A stretch of 64,000 bases of DNA from contig CM049320.1 in the NCBI GenBank assembly GCA_026874595.1, positions 33,764,214 through 33,828,213 on the forward strand. Reading direction: 5' to 3'. Origin of the DNA: Sipunculus nudus. Taxonomy: Eukaryota > Annelida > Sipuncula > Golfingiida > Sipunculidae. Both the position numbers and the translations under genes were made by a program. Shown one piece after another: positions 52,401-63,217 of the stretch. Numbering within the stretch: position 1 is the first letter of the stretch; every line of letters starts with the position of its first letter. The notes under the pieces are model-generated. The model searched no databases. It was given only the letters and a program-made list of their open reading frames with translations, and was not told where the DNA came from.

Positions 52401-53329
52401 TTTATCATTATTCATGGAATATGCAAAGTAAAAAATATGTATAGTTATATAGATGTGGTGCTGTACATTTGCAAAGCCGAATAACGCCTGATATTGCCAA
52501 AATCCAGAGTGTGCGGCATCCCTTTGAAGTCCCCCATGCTCCTCCCTCGGGACTCTTAATGAGCTGACCAGCTGTATTATCTGGTTTTCAGGGCCAGTTT
52601 GATAGCTATAGGGTGGAGGCTCCGTATCAATAAGACCTTATAAAATATGGTTCACATTTAATGTATATATTTCAGGGTTCATATAACAGAAGACGTTTAT
52701 TCATAATCCCGTGACCAAGATAAGTTTAAAGGTTAAGTTGAAGTGAACATTGTTAATGTATCAAATTTCTTTTTAAATTAATTAAAAGTAAATAAAATTC
52801 ATTAAGAAAACTGAAAGATTGTGGATTAAGTGGAAAATATGCGGGAATTATATATTTGCGTATCAACATCTAATTTATTTCTAACATGATGTAACTATGA
52901 TTTTAACATACCCGTTGTTCGTGCAACAAAGCAACATCAATGTCCAGGTTCTGTTTCAAAGCCTATCTTCAAAATTTTTCATCCATATATTCATTCAATT
53001 CAATTTATGAAATATATAATAAATAACAACTGTATAATCATACAGTAACCATTTGTATGGTATACAGTTTATTCCGATTTTCATTTGTTTCATGGACAAG
53101 GTTTATTACTTATCACCTGGATGGCTGCCTGCTCAAAATGTTTTTGTATGTTAAGTAAAGAGCTATCCTCTTTCATTGTTCTATAAGACAAAGCTATGAA
53201 CTATAAAAAAAATATTAATGTAACTATAAATAAATAATAAACTTAATGCATTTGTTTCTAAAGAAGGCAACAATTAAAACTGAATATTGAAATTATTTCT
53301 GTTACCAAATTGTATGTATGAAGCAATCA
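52401..53329. other. Stretch between outer and inner left arms
   Basis: AT-rich except for a GC-richer part (about 52485-52630, with ccctttgaagtcccccatgctcctccctcggg). No match to the right arm by eye, and no gene or RNA recognised. Confidence 0.35.
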
Positions 53330-53696
53330 GTGCTGCTTTCTAACCGGATTAAAACTCTTTAACTGATCCCTAGAGGCTTGACTAGTAAGTGACACTTCAT
53401 TATTATCTCATCTGGCCACCCCACCCCATCTGCCCAGCAGTGGCCTGACTTGCATTCATGCACAGCTGTATTACTGGTGTCTAATGTTGATCTGTGCATG
53501 TAGGTCAGTGCGATCAGGGCTGTGTCACTTCCAGGCATGTAGTGCTGGCTGCTTTCTGGTGTGTATTCACATATGTACACAGTCCAGTTATTAGTACTGA
53601 CTAACCAACAGTATAGCCACCACTAACGCACAGTACACACAAACACGGCCGATCACATGAACCCTGCCACCTTCGTTTGCGGAGGTATTATTGTAC

Positions 53697-53755
<59 letters not shown>
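53330..53755 (+). repeat. Left inner inverted repeat and AT microsatellite
   Basis: About 53330-53600 (gctttctaaccgg, agaggctt, cttcattattatctcatctggccacc, gggctgtgtcact) is a diverged inverted copy of 59880-60145. It is followed by TA repeats at 53701-53755 (about 27 units). The right-hand copy has its own AT tract in mirror position, which suggests the inverted arms once reached about 2.4 kb. Confidence 0.6.
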
Positions 53756-53757
<2 letters not shown>

Positions 53758-53945
53758 CGATCTCAAAATACATATTACTGTGGTTGACTTCAAATCCGCG
53801 GGGTTCTAAATTCGTTGGGTTCACAATTCATGTTACTGTGGTTGACTTTATATTTGTATTCGCGGGGTTAAAATGTCGCGCTTTTCACCTTTCCAGTGTT
53901 TTGCGAGGGTTCCATTTTCGCGATCTCACAATACAAAGACCTATA
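53756..53945. repeat. TTCGCGGGG-type dispersed repeat
   Basis: Holds two direct steps of TTACTGTGGTTGACTT (53777 and 53834 onward), plus ccgcggggttctaaatt and ttcgcggggttaaaatgtcgcg. Short repeats of this kind are common in molluscan DNA (general knowledge). Confidence 0.45.
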
Positions 53946-54514
53946 CACAGAGTATAATCAATATCATGTTAATTAATTAAATCAAATATTATAGGCACTT
54001 AATCTTATTGACAAGAAATATTGTTCGTCAACGGTAGACAAGTGGAATGATCTGATATAATTAAAAATATCAATCTTTGGAGGTACCCTATTTTATTCAT
54101 AAAATCAACCGTTTACTTGTCAACTTTGCCTTCGACAGTGGGACCTCTTATTAACAAAGATTAATATCGGGAAGATCAGGAATTTGATACTTTTGCGAAC
54201 AAAAAGGCAACCACAGTATGTTGATATATAAGGAATAAAAAAAAAGAATAATTTAATATTACAAAGCCAACTGATGGATGCTTAGTTGGCTTGAATACAG
54301 CATAGGATTCAACTGCTAGGCAAAATAACGTTTCCTTGCATATCTTCATCCCATGAATGTGTATAGATAAGTGGCTTTTTGACAAATAATAATGATGCTG
54401 TTGGTATGGTAGAGTCACAAAATTACATTTGTGTCACTGATAGTTTTTGTTCCTATCTTTGTCTTTACACCACAGTCTCAAACATAAAACTTTGAAGGGT
54501 TCAGTGATGTTAGA

Positions 54515-54592
54515 CTCGAATCGTGTCAAGACTTGGAGTCTTGGAATCGAGTCCGTACTCAAGTGCACTTTTCTAGGGACTCAGACTGAGAC
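54515..54592. repeat. ACTTGGACTCG-like hexamer-rich stretch, left part
   Basis: Degenerate GACTYG/GAGTCN steps (actcgaatcgtgtcaagacttggagtcttggaatcgagtcc). Continues at 56043 on the other side of the nested 1.4-kb element, so that element interrupted it. The same theme returns at 56462-56585. The pattern recalls subterminal repeats of hAT-like elements, but no ends were found. Confidence 0.4.
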
Positions 54593-54596
54593 TTAT

Positions 54597-56042
54597 GGCG
54601 GTTTCACACCGGATGTGTACGAACGAATTTTACGTCGGAACGAAAATTTGCTGTACGAACGAAAAAATAAAACACTTTATTTTATGTTGGTGCATACACA
54701 CCTAATCCGAACGATGCTATCCGAACGAAAAAAATAGAACATGTTCTATTTTTTGTCGTTCGCATCGGACAGGAATGGCTTCTCATCACCTTCAACACAA
54801 AAGAGCTGGAATATTTTTAACCAGACTGGTTCATTTGTACGTTACCTATTTGATATATATGTAATGGTGTACAACACAGAAGTGTTGTTTTCATGTCAAC
54901 TATTTTAAAATTATGTGATAAAAATTATACAAACAGGGATTATTTTTATTTCAATCAAATTTATTTGATTTAAACAGATATTTATAACATGTTTTTAGCT
55001 CCAAGGTTTTTTCATTTTAACCATGCAGACTTCTTTTTATATAATCTGTTAATTTCCTGGGGGGGGATTATATTTTTATCAAAAGAGATTTCAATTGCCG
55101 CTAGGCCACTTATTTTAATTTACAATCGGGGACAAAACAGACTTTTTAACCAGGTTTAGATGAAACTTTTCAGGGTAAATTCTAATTCTTAATATATTAT
55201 TTGCAATATATTAAAGTTATTCTCCGAAAGGGGGAGGGATGATCACATAGATCATCCCCCTAGCCCCCCCCCCCCCCCCTTTATTGACGCCCCTGAATAT
55301 AAGTCAGCTTTGTAAGCGATATTAACACAAATTAGCGACATTATCAAGGACAAGCTGTTCATTATCAATAAAAAATCCGCGTCAAATATAGAAAAAAAAT
55401 TATGGAACAATAACTTTTTTCATTTGTATTTTGTATTATTATCATAGTATTATTTTTATTTCAACGTTTTGCATTTAAACAGAAGTTTCATAGCTGTGCG
55501 CAGACTGTTCAAATCATATTGGCAGATTTGAAATGAAATATAAATCAAACTTAACTAGTGATTCAAACTTTAATTTAACTTGAAATGCAGCAGTTACAGT
55601 GGCATCCGTTCTCTTGAAACAAGAGGTTGCGCAATTATTTTTAAATTCATGTTGAAATGGGAATTGTGGTCGAGTTAGTGGTAAATATTAATTTCGTTTA
55701 TTCAGTCAGTACACTCAGAGATAAAAACTTTATTGTTAATAATTATTAATTAAAAATTAATGAGAAAATCAATTTACATGTTCAGAAGTATTCGACATTT
55801 TTGTATAGGTCTACAGGTATATATGGCCATAAAGCATGCATATATATTTTTAGTGCATCCGATATATTGCTCATATATCTGTCCATTACGAATTTCGGAG
55901 ACGATAATTCCTCGATCGGAAACCAAAAATATCGTTCGGATTTGGTGTGAATGAAATTTCGGATGCGACAGGATTTTAGTCGGATCGGCAGAAATATTCG
56001 TTCGTGTCATATTCGTTCGGACGCATCCGGTGTGAAACCGCC
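54597..56042. mobile_element. 1446-bp PIF/Harbinger-like element nested in the 11-kb element
   Basis: Termini are GGCGGTTTCACACCGGATG and its reverse complement at the right end, with further matching CGAACGAAT over about 32 bp. TTA occurs on both sides (54593-54595 and 56043-56045), the 3-bp TWA-type target duplication known for PIF/Harbinger, with one extra T on the left. The interior is AT-rich with a C run (55264-55279) and no transposase frame, so it would be non-autonomous. Confidence 0.68.
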
Positions 56043-56045
56043 TTA

Positions 56046-56165
56046 AACTCAGGCATATGCACTCAAAATTTAATCCGAGTCCAGCTTGGTTCGAGTAGTG
56101 ATGTAGGAGTCGAGTCCGATCTTGGACTCAAGGGTCCTTGACTCGGACATGTCCTCGGACTCGGA
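56046..56165. repeat. ACTTGGACTCG-like hexamer-rich stretch, right part
   Basis: tccgagtccagcttggttcgag, gagtcgagtccgatcttggactcaagg and gactcggacatgtcctcggactcgg; the continuation of the stretch before 54593. Confidence 0.4.
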
Positions 56166-56461
56166 GGATCTATATATACGGACTACAGAAATCAGGCGGC
56201 GTCCATCTCATATAAGTCCTATTGAAAACAACTCATATATTATATTATCACATATTATAAAGATTTATGTATATGTGCGAACTACTAACAGAATATTAAT
56301 CAATAATAATATTATATATACCAAGCTTTGCTCAGCATCGGGAGCTATAAATGTAATTAACCATTAAAGTAAAACCATGTGTGAACTAAAGTAAAAGTGT
56401 ACATGTTAATCTGACATTTCCATTTTAATTTACTTTTTTGCAGACATATATGTATTGGAAT

Positions 56462-56585
56462 TACACTCGGACTTGGACTTGGGGTAAAATGACTCAGACT
56501 CAAAGAAGATGGACTTGGACTTGAACCTCAAGGGCTCGGTATTGACTTGTCTGGACTCGGACTTGCACTCGGACTCGGATGGCAT
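56462..56585. repeat. GGACTTGGACTCGG repeat tract
   Basis: About a dozen imperfect ggactt/ggactc steps. Open frames across it on both strands (56430-56621 and 56509-56706) are rich in Ser, Asp and Glu because of the repeat, not because of a gene. Confidence 0.5.
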
Positions 56586-56642
56586 GGACACAACTTCATC
56601 ACTGGATTCCAGTGTGGACAAAAACTGTCACGTAAAGTCTGA

Positions 56643-59600
56643 TGCACATCGAAAAACACTCTACCAACACGTGTATTGTTGCAAAAAAATATTTAAACAA
56701 GCCTAGACATTCCACTGCACATTTTAGATTTATCTCTAGCTTTCCCGTATCCTCCAGGTATCTAAAGCTTGTTGCTGTTTCACAACTAATTGTCAGATTT
56801 AAACCATAGTGATTTTATAAAATTCAAAACTCAAAGCTTGTCTACAGAATTTACATATAGACATTTTAGTGACAAATATAAGTTCATAAGCCTTCAAAAT
56901 AACTTAACAATGCAGTAATATTAATTCAATATCATATTCTATGCAATATTACTTTCAATTTAAAAATTCTCTATTATATCACTCAGATTTATACCTGTAA
57001 TGACCGGGTAAACAAGTTTCATTACATCTTATATACAGCAGCTCCAAAATAATAGTAGAAAACCTCGTTATTTTAACAGTGTATAGGTATACCTATCCAT
57101 TTCTTATTTAAATTCAATAGGAGCTAGAGGAAAACAAAAAACACTTCTCAAGCTGAAACATATGATTATTTTTTAAGACGAAGACTGCATGTGAAGTGAG
57201 AATCTTCTTCTTGTTGAAAGGAACAAAGCATCAGAGTAGAAACATTGTCGTCTTTTAAACATGAGATAACTCTTGCCAAAGAAAATCATGCTGTATTGTA
57301 ATTATAACCCTATTTAAACCGTTAATATTAAATCTGAATGAAAAAAATGCATATTTATAAAAATAAACACTCTTTCAAGTTTTAAGATGTTTGAGCCAAC
57401 AGAAACCGAATGAATGTCTCAAATTCTTGTTTATAGTGATCTTTTTATCAAGAAAATTATTGCCTGTTTTGCATGGCTGGGTGTGCCAACCTGATGCTGG
57501 ACATGCTGCAGAGTATACAGACCCCACCTTGATCCAGAAATCATATGGTCTCAAATTCAGTATGGTAACTGGTATCAGAGATTTAATTTTAAATATTATT
57601 AATGTTGCCGATCTAGTACATGTACTAGGTCCAAATGGCAAGAGTAAAATGAAAGGTCAGTATAAAGCAGTTGCCTTCAATTTTAGTGTATAGTGATCAA
57701 AGCCTCATCATGTACTTTCTTGCTTTGCTTCATCACTTCATTTTAGGAACTTCTGTTAACTTAATACAAACATATATATATACACACAATCACACCAACA
57801 TATATATATATATATTATGTGTGTGATAATGATATATTTGTATATATTGCGATACGGCGATTCCCAAATTGCGTTTTGCTATATCGTTTTCAAATATCAA
57901 TATTTTTAAAAACTTTGTCAAACTTGACTGCATATAGTTTCTTATGGTAAAAAGGGGTTTTGTTACAAAGTAATACATTGAAATGGGTTAAGATTAGTGA
58001 AAGGCCACAACCATGTCTATAGACACGACTCTAGAAGTCTTGATAGACCACATGGTAAAAGGTCAGTCCTAGCAGTCCCAGGAGTTATGGACTGCATATA
58101 CTTTAAGTTTCAATATATTTCACATGATACTGGATCAATAATTTTTACATATTCTCACGAAAGCCTGAGCTCGTACTGTATATAATTCGAGGCAAACACA
58201 TCCAGACCTCGGACATAAACATACAACCCAAAACACGAAATACGCATTAAAGAATATACAGAAATTTTACTTCATATCAAAACGTGACCAGATACATGTG
58301 AATATACAAGAAAACTAAATTTGAACAAAAGATTATAATGAGATGTTCAAGCAACTGAATAGTGGTGACGGTTCCATCTGTGCTGGGCGCTATCGAAAAA
58401 AAAAATTTGCATTAAACATACATAAATACAAAACATTATGAGGGGGCTAAACCCTATAAGCAACCTTGAATATTATATACATGGTCCAAAAATTGTTAAT
58501 GCTTGCTCATTAACCGAATTCATATCACATCTGGACCAACCAAGATCTGAGCAATAATAACGGCTCAGTGCTTTAGCTCCTAGAAATATGAACATATAAG
58601 GGCGGCGGACGAATCCACAAGACAGGAATACTGAAGAAAATAGTGATACGGGTAAGGAAAATTTACGTCTCTCGAACTACGACAGGATGAAATAATGAGG
58701 CCTAATAATAGGTGTAGTCCAGATGAGAGAAAATAAGTATTTAAAGACAACTTTTCTGGTGGAGGGAACCGTGTCCATTTGTTTGCTAACGTAACTATGT
58801 ATATGTACATCTGCAGAATTCCATTCCGGTTTCTTACTACATGAAAGGGCAGTATCACACGCTTCCTCTCACATTAAATCCTTGCGTCAACCAGGCCCGG
58901 TGACTTCTGCACCTGCGGACCCTGGGTTGATAACCGTTCCCACTGATGGGTCATAGATAGGCGCACACGTTTGTGAGTGAAACACAGCCCATGTCCGAAT
59001 AAAGTCCCCCCGCCCACCTTAACGAATAGGACAATCCCCTCCATATGTATTCAGTTATTTAAACAAAACCATGCACTTAATACTTAATTACTATGGATTT
59101 CATATTTTTGGTTATACAATGGTAATATTAATGGGTACTTACATAAATACATGATCCGTCAGATGTCTGTGTCAGAAAATATAGACCTGTGTTTAAATAC
59201 TAAGTATAAATATAAATGATATCAAATAACGCACTAATTATGTATATACAATAGGTTGCTTTCATGGAGCAATCGTAAGCCCATAAAACCAGCAAATAGC
59301 GTCATATATTAGTGAACTATCTGCCACACTCGGGATGAGACCGGTGTGGGAATTTGCATGGTGTTCTATTAGTTTAATTTTTGTTACACATGTATTAAAA
59401 TGTTATTTCACCATCTTTCAGTCGTTGTTGGTCATTGCAGTGCCGGGAACATAACTAAACTATAAAATCTCATTTGAAAATATATTCACTACCGATGTGG
59501 CATTCATTTGATGTAGATTTCATTATAAATTTCCCCAATACATTCAGAATGAGACCATAGTTCATACTATCCCAATTCTATTGATCTAGCAGTAATGACA

Positions 59601-59731
59601 TCCTTGTTATTTCCTGGACTTATTACTTTTCCTGATAATTCAAAGAATATCAGATAGCGTGAGTGTATGGAATATAAGTCAAAAGGGTGCACTATATATG
59701 TTTTACTTCTACAAAGAGCCAAGTAAAACAA

Positions 59732-59736
<5 letters not shown>
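56643..59736. other. Core of the 11-kb element without recognised gene
   Basis: AT-rich. A 100-codon open frame (57391-57693, +) overlaps an 88-codon frame on the - strand (57375-57641), and neither resembles a family I know. There is a CACA/TATA microsatellite at about 57770-57815 and a small inverted pair ccatgt..acatgg around 58010-58055. The stretch 58580-59050 is less AT-rich but has stops in all frames. Nothing points to an RNA gene. Confidence 0.4.
57391..57693 (+). CDS. Uncharacterised 100-codon open frame in the element core
   Basis: Starts at ATG 57391 and ends with TAG after ..AFNFSV. Mixed composition, no transmembrane run or signal peptide, and no known motif; the C-terminal half (LNIINVADLVHVLGPNGKSK) looks most protein-like. 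The opposite strand is also open here, so chance or a different coding strand are both possible. Listed only because it is the longest non-microsatellite frame in the core. Confidence 0.15.
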   Translation: MSQQKPNECLKFLFIVIFLSRKLLPVLHGWVCQPDAGHAAEYTDPTLIQKSYGLKFSMVTGIRDLILNIINVADLVHVLGPNGKSKMKGQYKAVAFNFSV

Positions 59737-59795
<59 letters not shown>

Positions 59796-60145
59796 AACAT
59801 ATGGAGTGAATAATTGTCAATAGCTGAATAATGCCCTGCCCAGTGGCTGTGGTCAGAGATGAACAACTGGCCTGTAAGCTCCCATGTACACACAGTTTGG
59901 CTGGCCAGCTAATACAGAGTACTGCATACTCACAAGCAGTGACAAAGCCCTGCCCAGATGCACTGGTCAACTGAAGCATCATTACACACTAGTGAGCACA
60001 GTATAGGCCAGGCAATGCAAGTTCAAGGGCTGTGCTGTGCTGGACAGCAGCCGGGTGGTCAGATTAGATAATGAGGTATCGCTAATCACCCCAGCCTCTG
60101 GGGACCCATCAATGAATTTTTCCTGGTAGAAAGCTTGTTTGAGTG
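59737..60145 (-). repeat. Right inner inverted repeat and AT microsatellite
   Basis: AT repeats at 59737-59793, then sequence whose reverse complement reads GCTTTCTACCAGG, AGAGGCT, CCTCATTATCTAATCTGACCACC, GGGCTTTGTCACT, matching the left copy in order. Open frames here made of long Ile-Tyr runs (59567-59982, - strand) are microsatellite translation, not genes. Confidence 0.6.
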
Positions 60146-60437
60146 TTTGCCCTTTAAGTATGATTCGTTTCATTCGTTATGATTCGTTTGTATTTTTGCA
60201 ACTGCAATTATTACTATTGCATAATAATTACATACACCGTCATACTTTAGGTGAGAGTAAAGAACCCGTAAATTATGATAAAATGGGGGATTAATTAAGG
60301 AGGGGGCCTTTTTATTCCGAAGGAAGGGGGCGAGGGGAGCGAGTACCCCCTTGTTGGGTGTGTGCTGAATATAGATCAAAGTGACTGAAGTCCAGTGTCA
60401 AATATAATCATCATATCATCTATCATATGGGTCATAA

Positions 60438-60698
60438 ATGGAGCTTACATATAACTTTCCTTTTCAAATACCACCCAAAGGAAAAAAAAATATGCTTCCC
60501 GAGGAATTCGTTAGGTTTTGCCAAGGCGCGAAAGAGGGGTCGCATGCGGATTCCTGGGAAGTGGATATATGTGTGCGACACAAAGGACAACTTGTATCAG
60601 GCGAGAAAATCAATGCCCTAGTTCAACGTTACAAAGGAAATCACCGAACAGTGCAAGGCGGACTATCCTGAACTGAATGAGCACGAGTATTTGCCCTG

Positions 60699-60699
<1 letters not shown>
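60438..60699 (+). pseudogene. Possible broken coding fragment in the right arm region
   Basis: A frame from 60438 reads protein-like (LPEEFVRFCQGAKEG.., then WEVDICVRHKGQLVSGEKIN) and stops at 60669-60671. Another frame, open from 60625 to a TGA at 60697-60699, reads NVTKEITEQCKADYPELNE and also looks protein-like. One frameshift near 60615-60630 would explain both. The local base composition is less AT-rich than its surroundings. It sits in a part of the right arm with no left-arm match. No family recognised; it may be a relic of the element's own protein or of captured host sequence. Confidence 0.3.

Positions 60700-60700
<1 letters not shown>

Positions 60701-60740
<40 letters not shown>
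60701..60740. repeat. TC microsatellite (20 units)
   Basis: Uninterrupted TC dinucleotides directly after the possible broken coding fragment. Confidence 0.95.
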
Positions 60741-60743
<3 letters not shown>

Positions 60744-60944
60744 CGTGTTTTTTAATTTTATAATATAAGTAATTCTTGTAACATGAGAAACAATTTCCAC
60801 AGCATAAATGAAAATTGAGAATGAGTGGAAAAGATTGTCTATGATTGCAAACATTTGAACACCATAATTTGTGTGGAATTCATTAATTCGATCTTTTTTA
60901 TCTTCAACTTGTTGCAAATGAAAGAATACAGTAACGAAACTTTA

Positions 60945-62500
60945 TGTTAATATGTCACGCTAAGTAAAAGATAAAAAGTTAATAGTCACCTGAGGAATTT
61001 GAGTATATTATTCATAAAGTTCAGGGAAATGTACCTTTTTTATTTTGAATTGTTGCTTTTATATTAAGACATATATATAATTTTATATGATGTAAATTTT
61101 TTACATTTAATATGTAATATATATATATATTTAATTATGGTGTCCCAAAACCTATAATCTGCAGCTCCTCCAAAGTCACTTTTATAATCCATTTATTATT
61201 TTAATCAGCAATATAATATATGCAAAATCGATATAACAGTATAGGAGATGAGGAGATTTGTAGGGAAATTCACCACCATGCAGGGGCCTTCCCCTTTGCA
61301 TATTCAAGTTTTGCGAGTATGCACCCCCCCCCCCCCCCACACACACACACACACTTCATGACCTCGCTATAGGACCCCCCCCCCCCCCCCCCGTTCTAGT
61401 GATCTCTAGTTTGACGAAGATCTACATCAGTAACCAAACCTTCTGAAGCCAGCTGAGAGGAATTATATAAAAAAGAAGTTACATATGAATTATTATGTAG
61501 TTTTAAAAACTATCAGTCGGATATTTTGTGATACGAATAAAGAGATGGAATGTGTTTCGATGTCCTGCTGTTTCTTAATAAATCATGTAATTTTAACAAG
61601 ACGATGTTGTTTCTTGAATGCAGCTGGGACAGAGGGTTTAATTTTTACAGGATGAACTTCACAAAATGTGTATGGGTCTTTTTTGTGATCTATAAAGAGA
61701 TTTTTTCCTTAGGAAACAGAAGTTTATTCTATAAACGGCTTTTAAATATGTGAATAAAATGACCCGAATGATCCTGACCAGTAGAATTTTGTACCATATT
61801 AAATAAATAAAAGTTTAATTATTTGTGATGTAGCAAGAAAACAACGATATTAAATATAGCCTCAGTATCTGTGTAAGACAAAAATATTAAAGAAGATAAA
61901 TATTTGATTTATTTCATTGATTTATCTGTTATATTTAAACATTGTAATGTTTCCCGTATTCAATATTTCGACCTGTCTGCATAATTGCCTTTGAAACAAC
62001 GATCAAGATTGAATTAAGCGCTAATCATGTGTGTGTGACTGCACCCTGCGCCTTCGCAATAGACCCCGTGGATCCTATAATATTATAGGGTCTGGAATCC
62101 TATAATATTATAGGGCATGGGATGCTCGTACTAGATCACCCGGCGCCCTCCTATTAGCCCTCCTCGAAAATATTATCACTCCCGCCCTGGGCATGGGATA
62201 CTGGTACCAGATTGACCAGCTTTGGGTTACGGCAGCTGATACACCCTTGCTTAATAAGCTACCACCAGATACGAACTGCTGCAGCGAAAGCGTTCTGCTG
62301 ACGCAACTGACCACCGGTCATACCACCCACACTAAACGGTTCTTCATAGCGACCGCGCAGTGCTCTCGTGAGCTGCGGTAATCAGATACGATAAGCTCGG
62401 GCGCGTCAATGCATCTCCATGTGGCAGCGATTACGAAAACTAACAGGCCATCCGCGCAAGTCCGAAATGCAATAAATCCGAACGCGATTAATAGGGTGTT
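60945..62500 (-). repeat. Right outer inverted arm
   Basis: Reverse complement of the left arm with roughly 10-25% difference by eye. About 61160-61745 has no counterpart on the left and holds two C runs (61324-61338 and 61375-61392), a CA stretch and a 67-codon open frame (61550-61753) without recognisable homology. The arms are therefore neither identical nor freshly made. Confidence 0.82.
62074..62114. repeat. Paired AT palindromes in the right arm
   Basis: CCTATAATATTATAGG occurs at 62074-62089 and again at 62099-62114, with a 9-bp spacer (gtctggaat). Both copies are perfect here, and the spacing matches the left arm within one base. These could be cruciform-forming or protein-binding sites; function is inference. 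Confidence 0.85.
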
Positions 62501-62925
62501 ATATATGTTTAAATCAAGTTTGTATTTCCTGTAATTGTCGTTTTTTTAATATTTAAAGGAATTTGATCAAATATGATGCCACATGTGATTCCACACTATA
62601 TGTTACTATGAGTCTGACTATAAGTCATCTGAACTGTAGTCATGACACTTTGTCCGTCCTCCGTCCGTCCAGCCGGCCGTCCGTTGGACTGGTACATTTT
62701 GAAACCGTTCGACCTACGAATCCAAAATTCAACATTTAGTTAGATATCCGTCTGTTCTCCCAACAAACCTGGAAGTGGTCCACTGCGACTTCGTTTTTTT
62801 TTAGATAGAAAGGAAAATCTCCATTTTCCAGTGAAAACCCTTTATTACACTTAATAATTGTGCGAAATTGAAACCACTGGTGTTAATATAATCATATTTG
62901 GATTTAATCATTCTTGAATATAATT
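62501..62925. repeat. Block P1 (unit 3), second part, after the 11-kb insertion
   Basis: Begins with the duplicated ATAT (62501-62504) and then continues atgtttaaatcaagtttg exactly as at 8063 in unit 1 and 27405 in unit 2. Carries the CCGTCCGTCCAGCCGG stretch. Confidence 0.8.
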
Positions 62926-63063
62926 CCTCTGTACATGCCAGCATTGGAAGGCAGATTGGCTCCGATTGGAACATTAAAAAGCTAGGTGCGGCACACATGT
63001 TTTATCCACCACCAAGATCACAAAATTTGTACGATTACAACAGATAGTTCTTTTTATTTTCAG

Positions 63064-63162
63064 AATGAAGACACACCACTACACTTGGCCATAAAAGTCC
63101 GTGGTTTCCAGATTGCTGAGAAGCTCGTAGATTGCAATGCAGATGTGAACGCAAAAAATCAG
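63064..63162 (+). CDS. Ankyrin-repeat exon type 2 (unit 3)
   Basis: Intact 99-bp exon with tttttattttcag and gtaagc. Compared with units 1 and 2 it has one base change, GTT to GTA, which is synonymous (Val). It lies about 560 bp downstream of the 11-kb insertion, so that insertion sits in the intron before this exon. Confidence 0.86.
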
Positions 63163-63217
63163 GTAAGCTATTGCCAATTTATTAAAATATTTGAGTTATT
63201 TAAACAGATTCTGGCCA

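Larger units (their letters stand above)
51329..62500. mobile_element. 11,172-bp DNA element with long inverted arms, in unit 3 only
   Basis: Ends are AACACCCTATTAATCGCG and its reverse complement; both are followed inward by near-matching sequence (TTCGGA, TTCGGACTTGCGCGG, TGGCCTGTT.GTTTTCG). Outer arms pair over about 1.07 kb on the left (51329-52400) and 1.55 kb on the right (60945-62500, which holds ~500 extra bp). A second, more diverged inverted pair lies further in (53330-53755 and 59737-60145). The core (53756-59736) has a nested element, microsatellites and no recognisable transposase, integrase, helicase or polymerase. The 4-bp duplication fits several superfamilies (Sola, Chapaev, Ginger, some Academ), and I cannot choose among them. 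It is either non-autonomous or encodes something I do not recognise. Confidence 0.88.
51325..62504. other. ATAT target-site duplication pair of the 11-kb insertion
   Basis: Left copy is 51325-51328 and right copy is 62501-62504. Units 1 and 2 have a single ATAT in the same context (gc-ATAT-atgttt at 8059-8062 and 27401-27404), so the insertion junctions can be read to the base. Confidence 0.88.

Noticed and set aside
53591-53957. Open frames with long Ile-Tyr runs on both strands (also 59567-59982)
   Set aside because: They are translations of AT dinucleotide repeats.
54447-54737. 96-codon open frame
   Set aside because: It crosses the left junction of the nested 1.4-kb element, so its two halves have different origins.
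58580-58858. 92-codon open frame on the - strand
   Set aside because: No motif, no codon bias visible, no splice context; indistinguishable from chance.
51329-62500. Maverick/Polinton assignment for the 11-kb element
   Set aside because: The size and long inverted ends fit, but the duplication is 4 bp rather than 6 bp and no polymerase B, integrase, ATPase, protease or capsid-like frame is present.
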